From positions 62,001 to 126,000 of the forward strand of contig JAOALC010000001.1 in assembly GCA_025153775.1 (NCBI GenBank): 64,000 bases of DNA. The letters run 5' to 3'. The translations under genes and the position numbers were made by a program. Source of the DNA: SAR92 clade bacterium H231. Its GTDB lineage: Bacteria; Pseudomonadota; Gammaproteobacteria; Pseudomonadales; Porticoccaceae. How positions within the stretch are numbered: the stretch's first letter is position 1; each line of letters begins with the position of its first letter. Positions 52,026-63,452 of the stretch are shown one piece after another. The notes under the pieces were generated by a model. The model was given only the letters and a program-made list of their open reading frames with translations, did no database searches and was not told the DNA's origin.

Positions 52026-54545
52026 TTAGAAGTTGTAACCAGCTTTAACATACCAGTATGAACCTTCGATACCATATGGAGAGGTCTCGTAGAAGATTGC
52101 ACCCAGAACGTTACCTGGAACGCCTTCGGCAACTGCACCTGCAGAACCGTCGATGCGCAGGGCATCTTGGTCAAACATGTTCTGTGCACCCAGAGTCAGG
52201 TCAAAGTTATCACTGAAGCTGTAAGTCATTTCCATATCTACAGTCATCTCTGAGCTTGAGTCAGTACCAAACCAGTCAGCATGTACTGCATAGTAGCTGC
52301 CGAAGTAGTTGGCGCGAACAAATGCGCTCAGATTTTCAGTAGCACCAAAACCTGACTGAGACATGGTGAATGTAGCACGCTCGTTAGGCAGGCCTTCTTC
52401 AAGACGCTTAACTTTGCTATCGCTTGTAACACTACCCTGATCTGATACTTCAGTATCAGTCATGTTGAAGGCTGCACTAAATGCAGTCGACCCACCAAAA
52501 AGCTCAGTGTCGTATGTAGCAACGATATCCAGGCCCTGGGTGTCAGTGTTGAAGTCGTTAGTAAAGTAGTTAACCTGACCGATCAGCTCTGGGTTAGGAA
52601 TGCCAGCAGCAGCCATAGCAACACGCTGTGCAGCTGTGGTGTCGGCATTACTAGTTAGAGCAACACGGTTTTCAACTTCGATCTTGAACCAGTCAGCAGT
52701 AACATCTACATCACCGATTGACATAACAATACCGAAGGCATAGTTAGTAGACTCTTCTGGCTGCAGTTGACCTGCGCCCAGCTTAAAGCTTGGCAGAGTC
52801 TGCGCCTGAGTCAGCTGACCGCCAACGAGAGTAGTCTGAGTGTTAACAACGTTAGCCTGACCCTGAGTTGGAGCACGGAAACCAGTACTGTGTGAACCAC
52901 GAATAGACAGGCTGTCTGACATCTGCTTGTTAAAGGTAACCTTGTAGTTAGCAGTGTCACCGAAGCTTGTGTAGTCCTCATAACGCAGAGCACCACCAAC
53001 CAACAATGTATCAGAAACCTGAGATTCAACGTCCATATACAGCGCGTAGTTGCGACGAGAGAATGCACCAGCTGAGTCTGGAGAGAATCCAGCGAAGCCG
53101 TGAGAGCCAATGTTAAAGCCCTGTGCAGCATACTCACCTACTTTCCAAGAAGCTTCTTCACCAGAAACAACTTCAAAAGTGGTTTCACGCCACTCGGCAC
53201 CACCAGCGATGCTAGTGTCGCCATACTGCTTCTGCAGATCCAGGTTAAAGGTCTTTTCTAACTGAATGTAGCTACCAGTATAGAAATCGCGCTTTGAATC
53301 AGGACCCATAGATGGGTTGAACGTGTTGTTCAGACCAAAGTCAGCTTCGTTGCGACCAACAGAACCGCTTACGTCATAGCGAACGCCGTCCATGTTTCCG
53401 CCAGTGATTTCGCCACGAGTACCAGCTGTGAAAGAGGTATCAGTGATGTTACCGGTGAAACGAGGAGTGTAGCCGCCAGGAGCCTGTTCGTTGTGAATAT
53501 AGCAGTTAGGGTTAGCCATAATCGCATCGCGCAGAGCGTAGTCAGCAGGATCTACGTCAGTTGGGCAGTTACCGGACATATCGCCAGTTACGTCTGCAAT
53601 CAGACGGTTGCCGTCACCATTTGTAAATACTCCGCCACGGCTGTCTGGATTACGGTAGTAGAAACCACCATCCACATCGCGCTCAGAGTAGTTACCAAAC
53701 ATGTAAGCTTCAGCGCCATTGCCCAGGTCAAGACCTGAGTTGAAGAAGAAAGTTACATCGTCGTCAATTTTTGGGGCACCCCAGATCTGGGCCGGATCTG
53801 TCACTGAAGTGTTGCCTAAGTCGATCAGGTCCTGTGCGTCTGGACGCTGCACGGAACGTGAAGTGTCATCAGCTTGCTTCACCTGGAAGCTCAGGTTAAC
53901 AAAACCAGCATCAGTCAAAGGTAAACCAACGTTACCTGCAACTGTAGTAGTGGTGCCGTCGCCTTCGCTGAACTCACCCTGCTTAACAGTTAGGCTACCG
54001 CCTTCAGAAGCGTCATTCAGTACAAAGTTCAAAACACCGGCAATAGCATCAGAACCATACTGAGCTGCTGCGCCATCACGCAGTACTTCAACCTGCTTCA
54101 GAGCAATGCTTGGAATTACAGAGATATCAGCACCCTGAGAACCATCGTTTACACCACCGCCCTGGAAGGCGATAACTGATGCACGGTGACGACGCTTGCC
54201 GTTAACCAAGATCAGGGTGCTGTCTGCAGAGAGACCACGCAGGTTAGCTGGACGGATCATAGATGCCGCGTCACTGATAGGCTGCAGGTGAACGTTTAGT
54301 GAAGGAATAGCACCCTGAAGCTGCATAAGCAGGTCAGAGCTACCAGCTGAGTTCAACTCATCTGCACTGAGAACGTCGACAGGAACTGGTGATTCAGTAA
54401 CGGTGCGAGGTGCACCACGTGAACCAACTACAACAACTTCTTCAAGTGCTGCTTCTGCTGCAAATGCAACTGTAGGAAGCGCAGTGCTTCCTGCAATTAC
54501 TGCTGCCGCAATAGTATTCATTTTCCAAAAGGTATTAGATTTCAT
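52026..54545 (-). CDS. TonB-dependent outer-membrane receptor, large
   Basis: The 839-residue precursor has a signal peptide (IAAAVIAGSTALPTVAFAAE), the plug start LEEVVVVGSRGAPRTVTESPVPVDVLSADEL, GSSDLLMQLQGAIPSLN, VLVNGKRRHRASV-like plug motif with RRH, QVEVLRDGAAAQYGSDAIAG, and a barrel ending in VKAGYNF. It belongs to the group with the plug motif LVNGKRRH, common in Alteromonadales and Cellvibrionales; ligands are often sugars or peptides, not only iron. Codons look biased (AAC, TTC, CGT, GGT often), consistent with high expression. It stands alone, with no SusD-like partner. Confidence 0.93.
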   Translation of the reverse strand: MKSNTFWKMNTIAAAVIAGSTALPTVAFAAEAALEEVVVVGSRGAPRTVTESPVPVDVLSADELNSAGSSDLLMQLQGAIPSLNVHLQPISDAASMIRPANLRGLSADSTLILVNGKRRHRASVIAFQGGGVNDGSQGADISVIPSIALKQVEVLRDGAAAQYGSDAIAGVLNFVLNDASEGGSLTVKQGEFSEGDGTTTTVAGNVGLPLTDAGFVNLSFQVKQADDTSRSVQRPDAQDLIDLGNTSVTDPAQIWGAPKIDDDVTFFFNSGLDLGNGAEAYMFGNYSERDVDGGFYYRNPDSRGGVFTNGDGNRLIADVTGDMSGNCPTDVDPADYALRDAIMANPNCYIHNEQAPGGYTPRFTGNITDTSFTAGTRGEITGGNMDGVRYDVSGSVGRNEADFGLNNTFNPSMGPDSKRDFYTGSYIQLEKTFNLDLQKQYGDTSIAGGAEWRETTFEVVSGEEASWKVGEYAAQGFNIGSHGFAGFSPDSAGAFSRRNYALYMDVESQVSDTLLVGGALRYEDYTSFGDTANYKVTFNKQMSDSLSIRGSHSTGFRAPTQGQANVVNTQTTLVGGQLTQAQTLPSFKLGAGQLQPEESTNYAFGIVMSIGDVDVTADWFKIEVENRVALTSNADTTAAQRVAMAAAGIPNPELIGQVNYFTNDFNTDTQGLDIVATYDTELFGGSTAFSAAFNMTDTEVSDQGSVTSDSKVKRLEEGLPNERATFTMSQSGFGATENLSAFVRANYFGSYYAVHADWFGTDSSSEMTVDMEMTYSFSDNFDLTLGAQNMFDQDALRIDGSAGAVAEGVPGNVLGAIFYETSPYGIEGSYWYVKAGYNF

Positions 54546-54774
54546 AAATCTCCCCCGAGATGTTTGTGGATAAAGCTTTGGGTTACTGTGCCTATAATGG
54601 GCTTTTTTATAAATTCCGTATTGTTAACCGAGCCAGATGGGATCTGTTTCTGTTACTGCATTGGTATAACGAAGGTAATACGCAAACCCTCATCTGCAAG
54701 TTTACTCTAATTGCAATCTCTTTTCGATAGTCGTTTTTAGGTAATTGAAAGTCGTAAAAGACTTAGGGTTAAGA

Positions 54775-55800
54775 CTAATTGTTAACTTGACCCATCAATG
54801 TCTTGGATTTTTTGCCAGGAATTTCTCGCACCAGCTTTGGTACCAAGAAACCGGGCAGTTCAGCCTGTAGTTGATGAAATATATGTTCAGCACGCTGCTG
54901 AGAAATATCAAAATGGCTGGCGCCCTCGATTGGGTCCAATAGATGCAGGTAGTATGGCAGCACCCCTGCATCGTAGACTGTTTCGCTCAGCTCGGATAAT
55001 ACTTGCGCATCGTCATTGATACCTTTTAGCAGCACAGTTTGGTTAAGGATTAATATGCCTCGGCTTAATAGTCGCTGGATCATATTTTGTACGCTGGAGT
55101 CGATCTCGTTGCTATGGTTAATATGCAGCACTATTATCGGCTTGAGTCTGGTGGCAGTTATCCAGCTAAGAAATGGCTCATCAATGCGTGATGGGATCAC
55201 CACTGGCAATCTACTATGAATGCGCAGACGCTTGATATGAGGGATATCTGCAATCTGCTTAGTTAGCCAGCTAAGAAAATTATCATTGGCGGCCAGTGGA
55301 TCGCCACCACTAAAAATCACTTCATTAATTTCTTTTGACCTACTTATATAGGCGATGGCCTGTTGCCACTGCTCTTTACTCTGGCGATTTTCTTGATAGG
55401 GGAAGTGCCGGCGGAAGCAGTAGCGACAGTTAATCGCGCAACTGGGACTGACTATTAATAGCAGGCGATTGCGGTATTTATGCACAATGCCCGGCACTGG
55501 ATTATGCTGAGTTTCTTCCAGTGGGTCTGCGCTGTAGCCCACCGCAGACTGAGTTTCTTGGATCACAGGCAGAACCTGAGCCAACAATGGGTCATTGGGG
55601 TCGCCAATTTTCATACGCTCAACAAATGGCCTTGGCACTCTCAGGGGGAAATCTGTGGCGGCCTGATGGCTTGGAGAGAGTTGCTCCGGTTTGAGTTGCA
55701 AGCGGCCCAGCAGTTCATCAATTGAGCTGATGCATTGACTAAACTCAGTTTTCCAGCTCGGTTGAATATCAATGGTCTGGGAGGTGATAATGGACGGCAT
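54775..55800 (-). CDS. epmB: EF-P beta-lysylation radical-SAM enzyme
   Basis: The 341-residue lysine-2,3-aminomutase-like enzyme has the radical-SAM cysteines C121, C125 and C128 (SPSCAINCRYCFRRHF). FSGGDPLAANDNFLSWL and LRIHSRLPVVIPSRI follow. It converts (S)-alpha-lysine to (R)-beta-lysine, which EpmA attaches to elongation factor P. Length and motifs fit E. coli EpmB (YjeK). efp and epmA, often close, are not in the window. It is divergent from tadA across 61 bases. Confidence 0.92.
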   Translation of the reverse strand: MPSIITSQTIDIQPSWKTEFSQCISSIDELLGRLQLKPEQLSPSHQAATDFPLRVPRPFVERMKIGDPNDPLLAQVLPVIQETQSAVGYSADPLEETQHNPVPGIVHKYRNRLLLIVSPSCAINCRYCFRRHFPYQENRQSKEQWQQAIAYISRSKEINEVIFSGGDPLAANDNFLSWLTKQIADIPHIKRLRIHSRLPVVIPSRIDEPFLSWITATRLKPIIVLHINHSNEIDSSVQNMIQRLLSRGILILNQTVLLKGINDDAQVLSELSETVYDAGVLPYYLHLLDPIEGASHFDISQQRAEHIFHQLQAELPGFLVPKLVREIPGKKSKTLMGQVNN

Positions 55801-55861
55801 AGGACAGCGGCTTTGGTTGCAAAGTTAACTCCAGTGATTTTACGCTATTTCTTCAGCATTA

Positions 55862-56338
55862 GTGGCCCTGAGTAATAATCTATTGAATACCGACGAATTT
55901 TACATGATAAGAGCCCTTGAGCTCGCGGCTCAGGCTGGCGCTGCTGGTGAAGTCCCTGTGGGCGCTCTGGTGGTGCGAGATGGGCAGGTGATTGGCGAAG
56001 GTTACAATCAGCCTATCAGCGCCATTGATCCCACAGCTCACGCCGAGATTGTAGCCATGCGCAATGCGGCCGCCCATATAGGTAACTATCGTTTAATCGA
56101 CTGTGATCTCTATGTGACTATCGAGCCCTGCACCATGTGTGTTGGTGCCATGATTCACGCCCGTGTGCAGAGGGTGATTTTTGGTGCCAAGGAGCCTCGG
56201 GCTGGTGCCCTGGCCAGCCAGCTGCAACTGATGGAAAACAAGCACTTCAATCATGTAATCGAATGGCGGGGCGGATTGATGGAAACAGACTGTGGCGATC
56301 TTATCAGTGATTTTTTTCGCCGCAAGAGAGGCAAATAG
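55862..56338 (+). CDS. tadA: tRNA-specific adenosine-34 deaminase
   Basis: This 158-residue zinc deaminase has H60-A-E62 and the zinc cysteines in PC90TMC93. It converts A34 to inosine in tRNA-Arg(ACG). The GTG at 55862 is used because the family has 10-15 residues before the conserved YMIRALELA; an ATG at 55904 would cut them. The order tadA, mltF (convergent), purL matches E. coli and relatives. Confidence 0.92.
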   Translation: MALSNNLLNTDEFYMIRALELAAQAGAAGEVPVGALVVRDGQVIGEGYNQPISAIDPTAHAEIVAMRNAAAHIGNYRLIDCDLYVTIEPCTMCVGAMIHARVQRVIFGAKEPRAGALASQLQLMENKHFNHVIEWRGGLMETDCGDLISDFFRRKRGK

Positions 56339-56343
56339 CGGTT

Positions 56344-57795
56344 TTAAATGGTTGGTACGCCGTTAATTTCCCAGTCTACCGATTCAGCTGGCTCTTCGGT
56401 GTCCGGTTCGAAGTCCTGCTGAGACAGTGCATGAAGCTGCAGATAGGTTTTGTAGTACTGAATATTTTTCACATAGAGAACTGGCTCGTTGCCGCGGGCA
56501 TAACCATGTTTGACTGTTGAGTAAAATTTCTTTTTGCTCAATAGGGGCAGATGCAGGCTAACATCGTCCCAGCTATCTGGGTTTTTACCATTGCGCACCG
56601 TTAAGATACGCGCATCTTCCAAATGACCAAAGCCCACGTTATAAGCGGCAAGTGCAAATAGAGTGCGATCAGGGTCTTCAATACGATCGGGCAGGCGAGC
56701 CTTTAGTTTAAGGAAGTAAGCTGCACCCCCTCTCAAGCTCTGGGCCGCATCAAGGCGGTTGTCGACTTTCATCTCGCTGGCTGTACTCAGTGTCAGCATC
56801 ATCAGTCCGCGCACACCTGTGGGTGATCTGGCCATTGGGTTCCAATGGGATTCCTGATAGGCCACCGCTGCCAGTAACTGCCAGTCCATGCCAAATTCAG
56901 CGGCTGTTTCCCGGAACATTGCCTCGTACTTTGGCAGTCGGTTGGCAACCAGCTTTCCCAGCTGCTGCGAATTGGACACCGAAAAATTCTCGGTCTGAGC
57001 CAGCAGTTCACTGGTCATGGAGTCGAGCTCGCCAGACTTAATATAGTGCTGCAAAAACGTATTAGCGGCATCGAGCAGGGAGCCGTCATGATGGGAGGGA
57101 AAGGCCCAAGCCATGGGCTGGGGGTCAGATATATCCATCGCCTTGCGCGCTTTTGGGTAAATGTGGCGATTGATCAGATAGGCCAGTGAGTCCACCACTG
57201 CGTAGGTAATCTCGCCTTCATGGACTCGGCGAATAAGATCGCTCATCTCCGCATAATCTTGCTCTATCCAAGTGAGTTTTGGTCGTTCAGTCTTGAGCAG
57301 TTCCAGGTGTTCACTGTGAGAAGAATCTGCAATAACCACAAGTTCGCCGTCGAGATTCTCCAGAGATCTCGGGCGCCTGGTGCCGCCGCGGTAAATAAGC
57401 TGTTGGGTGACTTCAAGATATGGGGTGGCAAAAACCAGTGACTGGTTGCGCTCTGCGGTTTTGACTAGGTTGGCGGCGGCGAAGTCTCCCTGGGGTCCGC
57501 CCACCGAGTAGAGAAGCTGGCGCAGAGTCGGTTTAGTTTTGACCACTAATTCAACGCCCAGGCTATCAGCAAAGGCTTTGGCCAGCAGATAATCAAAGCC
57601 ATTTTTACCATAGCCGTCTTCAAAATAGGTGGTTGGGCCCTGAAGGGTGAGCATAACCAGCTGCCCCCTGGCTTTGACTTTAGCGAGATCGTTAAGGTGG
57701 GCGCTGGCAGAGATCAGAGAGACAAAGGGGAGCATAAAAAGGACTAAAATAATCCTATTGCGCCATTTTCTTTCTCTGTTGGAGAGTTCTCGCAT
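56344..57795 (-). CDS. mltF: Membrane-bound lytic murein transglycosylase F
   Basis: The 483-residue protein has an N-terminal hydrophobic segment (NRIILVLFMLPFVSLISASA), a periplasmic substrate-binding (SBP_bac_3) domain to about residue 265, and an SLT catalytic domain with the Glu in AVAYQESHWNPMARSPTGVRGLMMLT. It cleaves peptidoglycan between MurNAc and GlcNAc. It is convergent with tadA by 6 bases and divergent from purL. Confidence 0.94.
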   Translation of the reverse strand: MRELSNRERKWRNRIILVLFMLPFVSLISASAHLNDLAKVKARGQLVMLTLQGPTTYFEDGYGKNGFDYLLAKAFADSLGVELVVKTKPTLRQLLYSVGGPQGDFAAANLVKTAERNQSLVFATPYLEVTQQLIYRGGTRRPRSLENLDGELVVIADSSHSEHLELLKTERPKLTWIEQDYAEMSDLIRRVHEGEITYAVVDSLAYLINRHIYPKARKAMDISDPQPMAWAFPSHHDGSLLDAANTFLQHYIKSGELDSMTSELLAQTENFSVSNSQQLGKLVANRLPKYEAMFRETAAEFGMDWQLLAAVAYQESHWNPMARSPTGVRGLMMLTLSTASEMKVDNRLDAAQSLRGGAAYFLKLKARLPDRIEDPDRTLFALAAYNVGFGHLEDARILTVRNGKNPDSWDDVSLHLPLLSKKKFYSTVKHGYARGNEPVLYVKNIQYYKTYLQLHALSQQDFEPDTEEPAESVDWEINGVPTI

Positions 57796-57955
57796 TATTT
57801 TTCGAGATACCTAAAGGGCTATAAACTTAGCTTTAGACTACTGCAGTTCAATAAAATTGAATTGTACATGGTTTAGTCAATTCTATCTGCCTATGACTTA
57901 ATTTTTCCGCTAGAATAACCGCCTTTCCCTAATCATGATTTAGAGACCAGCCTTG

Positions 57956-60900
57956 ATGATAGTTCTCAGCGGTGCACCTGCTCTTTCCGCCTTTCGACGC
58001 CGAAAATTACTCGCCAACCTGCAACAAGCTGTGCCCTCTGTTACCTCGGTAACTGCGGAGTATGTGCACTTTGCCGAAGCCAGCAAGCCACTGTCTGAGT
58101 CGGACAGTGCAACCCTAAAGGCACTGATGACCTATGGGCCCAGCGAAGAGTCGCTCGACAATGAGGGCAGTCTACTATTGGTGGTGCCGCGGCCAGGTAC
58201 AATTTCGCCCTGGGCCAGCAAGGCAACGGATATAGCCCACAACTGTGGTCTCGACAGTATTCTGCGGGTTGAGCGAGGCACTGCCTATTATATTGCCGCC
58301 AGTACAGCGTTAACCGCTGGGCAGCTGCAGTCTCTGGGCGAGCTGGTCAGTGACCGTATGGTTGAGGCTGTAATGACCGACTTGCAGCAGGCTGAAGCTC
58401 TGTTTGTCCATCATCAGCCACAGCCTCTCACTGAGGTGGATATCTTGGCCGGTGGTGTGGGCGCGCTCAAATTGGCCAATGTAGAGTTGGGTCTGGCCTT
58501 GGCAGAGGACGAGATCGATTATTTGGTGGCCAGCTTCGAGGAACTGCAACGCAACCCCTCGGATACTGAACTGATGATGTTTGCTCAGGCTAACTCCGAG
58601 CACTGTCGCCACAAAATTTTTAATGCCAGCTGGACCATCGACGGTGTAGATCAGCCCAACTCGCTGTTTGGCATGATCCGCAACACCAATAATGTCGGCG
58701 GCGAAAATGTGCTCTCGGCCTACTCGGATAATGCCGCCGTAGTGGTGGGCTCAGAGGGTGGGCGCTTCTACCCGGACCCTGTTAGCAAAGTCTATGGCTA
58801 CAGCCAGGAACCTGTGCATCTTTTAATGAAGGTGGAGACCCATAATCATCCCACAGCTATATCCCCCTACTCAGGTGCAGGTACAGGCTCCGGTGGCGAG
58901 ATACGCGATGAAGGTGCTGTGGGAAGAGGCTCCAAACCCAAGGTAGGGCTTGTGGGCTTCACCGTATCAAATCTGCAGATTCCCGACTATGTGCAGCCTT
59001 GGGAGCAGGATTATGGCAAGCCAGACCGCATTGTGTCTGCCCTGGATATTATGACTGAGGGCCCCATTGGTGGCGCCGCCTTTAATAACGAATTTGGCCG
59101 CCCCAATATCTGTGGCTACTTTAGAACTTTCGAGGCAGATTTCGCCGGTGAGCGCCGCGGTTATCACAAGCCGATTATGATTGCTGGCGGCTATGGCAAT
59201 ATCCGCGAAGAGCATGTGGACAAGCCGGAGTTTAAGCCTGGTGCCAAGTTGGTGGTGCTAGGTGGTCCGGCAATGTTGATTGGTCTGGGTGGTGGCGCGG
59301 CCTCATCTATGACCACAGGCAGCAGCTCTGCTGATTTGGACTTTGCCTCGGTACAGCGACAGAACCCTGAGATTGAGCGCCGCTGTCAGGAAGTTATTGA
59401 CCAGTGCTGGCAGCTGGGCGACAACAATCCCATTGCCTTTATTCATGATGTGGGCGCTGGCGGTCTCTCCAATGCCTTGCCCGAGCTGGTTAAAGATGGC
59501 GGCACTGGTGGCCGTTTTGATCTGCGTTCTGTACCCAATGATGAGCCCGGCATGTCTCCGGTTGAAATCTGGTGCAACGAAGCTCAAGAGCGCTACGTGC
59601 TGGCGATAAACCCGGTTGATGTGGAGCGTTTTAAAGCTATCTGTGAGCGCGAGCGCTGTCCCTATGCGCTGGTAGGTGAGGCCACCGAAGAGAAGCATAT
59701 AATGGTCAGCGATGATCACTTCGGCAATAATCCGGTCGATCTGCCAATGTCAGTGCTGTTTGGCAAGGCGCCAAAGATGCATCGCACCGCGACCAAGCTA
59801 GATATTGCAGGTGGCTCTTTCGCAGCAGAAAGCCTGGATATTAATGATTCGGTTTTCCGCACTCTGCGCCACCCAGCGGTGGCCAGTAAAAGCTTTCTAA
59901 TTACTATTGGCGACAGATCTGTCAGCGGCATGGTAGCGCGGGACCAGATGGTTGGCCCCTGGCAAATTCCGGTGGCCGACTGTGCTGTCACCACTGTGAC
60001 CTATGACAGCCTAGCTGGTGAAGCCATGGCTATGGGTGAACGCACGCCTCTGGCTCTTATTGATGGTCCAGCCTCTGGGCGTATGGCCATTGGTGAGGCG
60101 ATCACCAATATCAGTGCTTCGCGTATCGGCTCTATGGTTGATATTAAGCTCTCCGCCAACTGGATGTGTGCCGCAGGCTCTCCCGGTGAAGATGAAAAGC
60201 TCTATCGCACGGTTGAGGCTGTGGGCATGGATCTCTGCCCCCAGCTGGGCATCACCATTCCTGTGGGCAAAGACAGCATGTCGATGCGGACCGCCTGGCA
60301 GGAAGAGGGCGAAGATAGGTCTGTTACCGCGCCTATGTCTCTTATTATCACCGCCTTTGCGCCTGTGCTGGATGTGCGTAAGACAGTCACTCCTCAGCTG
60401 CGCACTGATCAGGGCGATACAGAGTTACTGCTACTTGATTTGGGTGCCGGTGCCAACCGCATGGGTGGCTCTATTTTGGCTCAGGTGTTCTCGCAATTTG
60501 GCGACACTGCCCCTGATATTGATAAGCCTGAGGCTCTGGTAGGCTTTTTTAACAGCATGCAGGCGCTGCTGGAGCAGGGAGATATTCTTGCCTATCACGA
60601 TCGTTCTGACGGTGGCCTTATGGCTACGCTGGCGGAGATGAGTTTTGCAGGCCATGTGGGTATTGATCTGTGTTTGGATGCTCTGGATAACAACTGGATG
60701 GCAGCGCTGTTTAACGAAGAGCTGGGCGCAGTTATTCAGGTGCGTGCAGAGCAGGCGGATAGTATTCTCAAACAGTTTGCCAGTGCCGAGGTAGCGGGCC
60801 ACCGGATTGGTCGGTTGAACGAGAGGGATACTATTGAGATCAGGCGCGACAATAAAACTCTGTTTGCTCAGACCCGCGCCAATCTGCAGCGCTCCTGGAG

Positions 60901-61828
60901 TGAAACCTCCTATCACCTGGCCTCTCTGCGTGACAATGCAGACTGCGTAGCTGAAGAGTTTGAACGTGTTTCCTATGTGGACGAAGGTCTCTCGGCAAAG
61001 CTGAGCTTTGATCCCAGCGAAGATATCAGTGCTCCCTATATAAACTCTGGCGTGAAGCCCAGTGTGGCTATTGTTCGCGAGCAGGGAGTTAACAGTCATT
61101 TGGAAATGGCAGCTGCCTTTGATCGCGCTGGGTTCACCGCTGTGGATGTGCATATGAGTGATCTATTGGCTGGCCGTCGCTCGCTGACCGATTTCTCCGG
61201 CATGGTTGCCTGTGGCGGTTTCTCTTACGGCGATGTGCTGGGTGCAGGTGAGGGTTGGGCCAAGACTGTGCTGTTTAATGAGCAGATTCGTGATCAGTTT
61301 CAGACTTTCTTCCATCGCCCCGAGACCTTTAGTCTGGGCGTCTGCAATGGCTGCCAGATGCTGAGTAACCTCAAGCCTCTTATTCCCGGTGCCGAGCTCT
61401 GGCCGCGCTTTGTGCGCAATCTGTCTGAGCAGTTTGAGGCGCGTTTCTCTCTGGTCAGAATTGATGAGTCGCCCTCGGTATTCCTTCGTGGTATGGCGGG
61501 CACCCATATGCCGATCGCTGTGTCTCACGGTGAGGGGCGGGCGGAGTTTGCCAACGCTGAGGCTCTGGCTGAGTTGCAGCAGACTGACCAGATAGCGATG
61601 CGCTTTTTGGAGAATGATCTGTCGGTGGCTTCACGCTATCCGGCGAACCCCAATGGCTCCCCTGAGGGCATTACTGGCGTTACCAGTGCCGACGGTCGTG
61701 CTACATTAATGATGCCTCACCCGGAGCGCGTGTATCGCACTGTGCAGAATTCTTGGCACCCGGAGGACTGGGGTGAAGATAGCGGTTGGATGCGTATCTT
61801 CCGCAATGCACGTACTTTTATTGACTAA
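57956..61828 (+). CDS. purL: Phosphoribosylformylglycinamidine synthase, single chain
   Basis: This 1290-residue large PurL has an N-terminal PurS-like part ([18 protein letters not shown]), two AIRS-type ATP domains ([19 protein letters not shown]) and a glutaminase domain with the nucleophile Cys in [12 protein letters not shown] and HPE in [12 protein letters not shown]. It converts FGAR to FGAM with glutamine and ATP in purine synthesis. The ATG at 57956 gives the usual short N-terminus; a TTG 3 bases earlier is not used. Confidence 0.97.
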   Translation: MIVLSGAPALSAFRRRKLLANLQQAVPSVTSVTAEYVHFAEASKPLSESDSATLKALMTYGPSEESLDNEGSLLLVVPRPGTISPWASKATDIAHNCGLDSILRVERGTAYYIAASTALTAGQLQSLGELVSDRMVEAVMTDLQQAEALFVHHQPQPLTEVDILAGGVGALKLANVELGLALAEDEIDYLVASFEELQRNPSDTELMMFAQANSEHCRHKIFNASWTIDGVDQPNSLFGMIRNTNNVGGENVLSAYSDNAAVVVGSEGGRFYPDPVSKVYGYSQEPVHLLMKVETHNHPTAISPYSGAGTGSGGEIRDEGAVGRGSKPKVGLVGFTVSNLQIPDYVQPWEQDYGKPDRIVSALDIMTEGPIGGAAFNNEFGRPNICGYFRTFEADFAGERRGYHKPIMIAGGYGNIREEHVDKPEFKPGAKLVVLGGPAMLIGLGGGAASSMTTGSSSADLDFASVQRQNPEIERRCQEVIDQCWQLGDNNPIAFIHDVGAGGLSNALPELVKDGGTGGRFDLRSVPNDEPGMSPVEIWCNEAQERYVLAINPVDVERFKAICERERCPYALVGEATEEKHIMVSDDHFGNNPVDLPMSVLFGKAPKMHRTATKLDIAGGSFAAESLDINDSVFRTLRHPAVASKSFLITIGDRSVSGMVARDQMVGPWQIPVADCAVTTVTYDSLAGEAMAMGERTPLALIDGPASGRMAIGEAITNISASRIGSMVDIKLSANWMCAAGSPGEDEKLYRTVEAVGMDLCPQLGITIPVGKDSMSMRTAWQEEGEDRSVTAPMSLIITAFAPVLDVRKTVTPQLRTDQGDTELLLLDLGAGANRMGGSILAQVFSQFGDTAPDIDKPEALVGFFNSMQALLEQGDILAYHDRSDGGLMATLAEMSFAGHVGIDLCLDALDNNWMAALFNEELGAVIQVRAEQADSILKQFASAEVAGHRIGRLNERDTIEIRRDNKTLFAQTRANLQRSWSETSYHLASLRDNADCVAEEFERVSYVDEGLSAKLSFDPSEDISAPYINSGVKPSVAIVREQGVNSHLEMAAAFDRAGFTAVDVHMSDLLAGRRSLTDFSGMVACGGFSYGDVLGAGEGWAKTVLFNEQIRDQFQTFFHRPETFSLGVCNGCQMLSNLKPLIPGAELWPRFVRNLSEQFEARFSLVRIDESPSVFLRGMAGTHMPIAVSHGEGRAEFANAEALAELQQTDQIAMRFLENDLSVASRYPANPNGSPEGITGVTSADGRATLMMPHPERVYRTVQNSWHPEDWGEDSGWMRIFRNARTFID

Positions 61829-61863
61829 CTATTAACTGCTGATAACCGCTGAGGGTCTGACTG

Positions 61864-62133
61864 ATGAATAAGATTGCCAATGAAGACGAGTTGGTTAAAA
61901 AGGCCCTCCAGATTGGCGCTGTATATGCCAAGAAGAGAGCCTATGGTGAGATCGAGGTTCAGGATTCGGTGAAGTTGAAGGTGGAGTTTATCTATAAGGT
62001 GCTGGTTGAAGACAAGCTAATTCAGCCTTTGGCTAAAGACCAGATCAGTGATCCCAATATGCGTCACAAACTAGCGCTGTGGATTTCTCGGCAGCTACCA
62101 GCAGACCACCCTTTATTAACTGAGTCAAAATGA
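61864..62133 (+). CDS. DUF5062-family protein
   Basis: The 89-residue helical protein reads ELVKKALQIGAVYAKKRAYGE at the start and MRHKLALWISRQLPADHPLL at the end. This fits the DUF5062 family, found in Shewanella, Vibrio and relatives; the function is unknown. It starts 35 bases after purL with GAGGGTCTGACTG before the ATG and is probably cotranscribed. Confidence 0.75.
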   Translation: MNKIANEDELVKKALQIGAVYAKKRAYGEIEVQDSVKLKVEFIYKVLVEDKLIQPLAKDQISDPNMRHKLALWISRQLPADHPLLTESK

Positions 62134-62225
62134 TTTCCCCTCCGTCTAGTATCATCCTGAGCCTAGTGAAGGGTCTACCCGAACACTTCCCCCACCTCAC
62201 TTCAACCTATGCTATCCTCCGCTCC

Positions 62226-62607
<382 letters not shown>

Positions 62608-62619
62608 AGTAGAATTCAG

Positions 62620-62653
62620 AAAGGGCCAGCGAGAGATCGCTGGCCCTTTTTGT
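62620..62653 (+). terminator. Rho-independent terminator of rnpB
   Basis: AAAGGGCCAGCGA and TCGCTGGCCCTTT form a perfect 13-base stem with a GAGA loop and a trailing T-run. Confidence 0.93.
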
Positions 62654-62974
62654 TATCCCCAATTGCCGACAAGCAATATTCCTTTGTGATCTAAGAAATC
62701 GAAAAATTAAAAATAAATGATCTTAAAAACCCGCAAAGCTAGAAGTTACTTTAACTTGTGGTCTTACCCTTATGTTTTCTATTGGTAAATATTTCCCGCA
62801 TTCTGAGCACTGCAGCACAAACTGGGAAAAATACCGGAACTTACTGATTTTACTCACTTTTTTAGTAAACCCTTAGCCTTGACATTGACCTGAGCTACCC
62901 ATAACCTGCACAGATGGGTAAAAGTGGCAAAAAGTGGCGAAAATGGGATTTACTGTGGAGCAAAAGGGGTAAAA
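62654..62974. other. Intergenic region before mraZ
   Basis: These 321 bases are A/T-rich. The first ~225 show no gene or clear motif; the last ~95 hold the mra promoter and MraZ repeats. Confidence 0.6.
62879..62949 (+). promoter_or_regulatory. mra promoter and MraZ-binding repeats
   Basis: A perfect -35 TTGACA (62879-62884) and weak -10 TAACCT (62902-62907) are 17 bases apart. TGG(G/C) repeats begin at 62915, 62925, 62935 and 62944, nearly every 10 bases, with A-rich spacers. E. coli MraZ binds TGGGN repeats at this spacing, and mycoplasma MraZ binds AAAGTGG-like repeats. They lie just downstream of the predicted start, fitting autorepression. Confidence 0.65.
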
Positions 62975-63442
62975 GTGTTTAAAGGTAGTGATCCAATCAA
63001 TATGGATGCTAAGGGCCGGATGGCAATTCCGACTCGCTACCGTGCCCTGCTCGAAGATATTTGCTCCAACGACCTGGTTATCACCATAGATATGAAGTCT
63101 ACCTGTTTAACCCTCTCACCGCTCCCCGAGTGGAAAAAATTCGAAGAAAAAGTATCTGCCCTACCGGCCATGGATGAGCTTGGCGAAATGCTCAGCCGCT
63201 TTGTTGTGGGTCAGGCCAAAGATTTGCAGGTGGACGGCAGTGGTCGAATTCTTATTCCGCAGGAGTTGCGTGGCTATGCCGAGCTCGATAAAAAGCTTGT
63301 GCTGGTGGGGCGAACTCAACGCCTGGAGATTTGGTCGGAAGAGAATTGGAACGCCGAGCGCGACAAGTCGCAAGAAAATTATCGCAGCATGTTGATCGAC
63401 AGAGAAAACATGTCCGATGCGCTGAAGAATCTTTCCTGGTAA
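62975..63442 (+). CDS. mraZ: MraZ transcriptional regulator of the division/cell-wall cluster
   Basis: The protein has 155 residues from the GTG at 62975, giving the family start [22 protein letters not shown]; upstream in-frame codons lie inside the MraZ repeats and are rejected. It has two AbrB-like MraZ modules, the second with [25 protein letters not shown] precedes the GTG. It is the first gene of the dcw operon and represses it by binding TGGG repeats. rsmH follows 10 bases later. Confidence 0.93.
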   Translation: MFKGSDPINMDAKGRMAIPTRYRALLEDICSNDLVITIDMKSTCLTLSPLPEWKKFEEKVSALPAMDELGEMLSRFVVGQAKDLQVDGSGRILIPQELRGYAELDKKLVLVGRTQRLEIWSEENWNAERDKSQENYRSMLIDRENMSDALKNLSW

Positions 63443-63452
63443 GGGGCGGGCT

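Noticed and set aside
60431-61153. Minus-strand open frame of ~240 codons opposite purL
   Set aside because: Antisense to the conserved PurL sequence and without domain signature.
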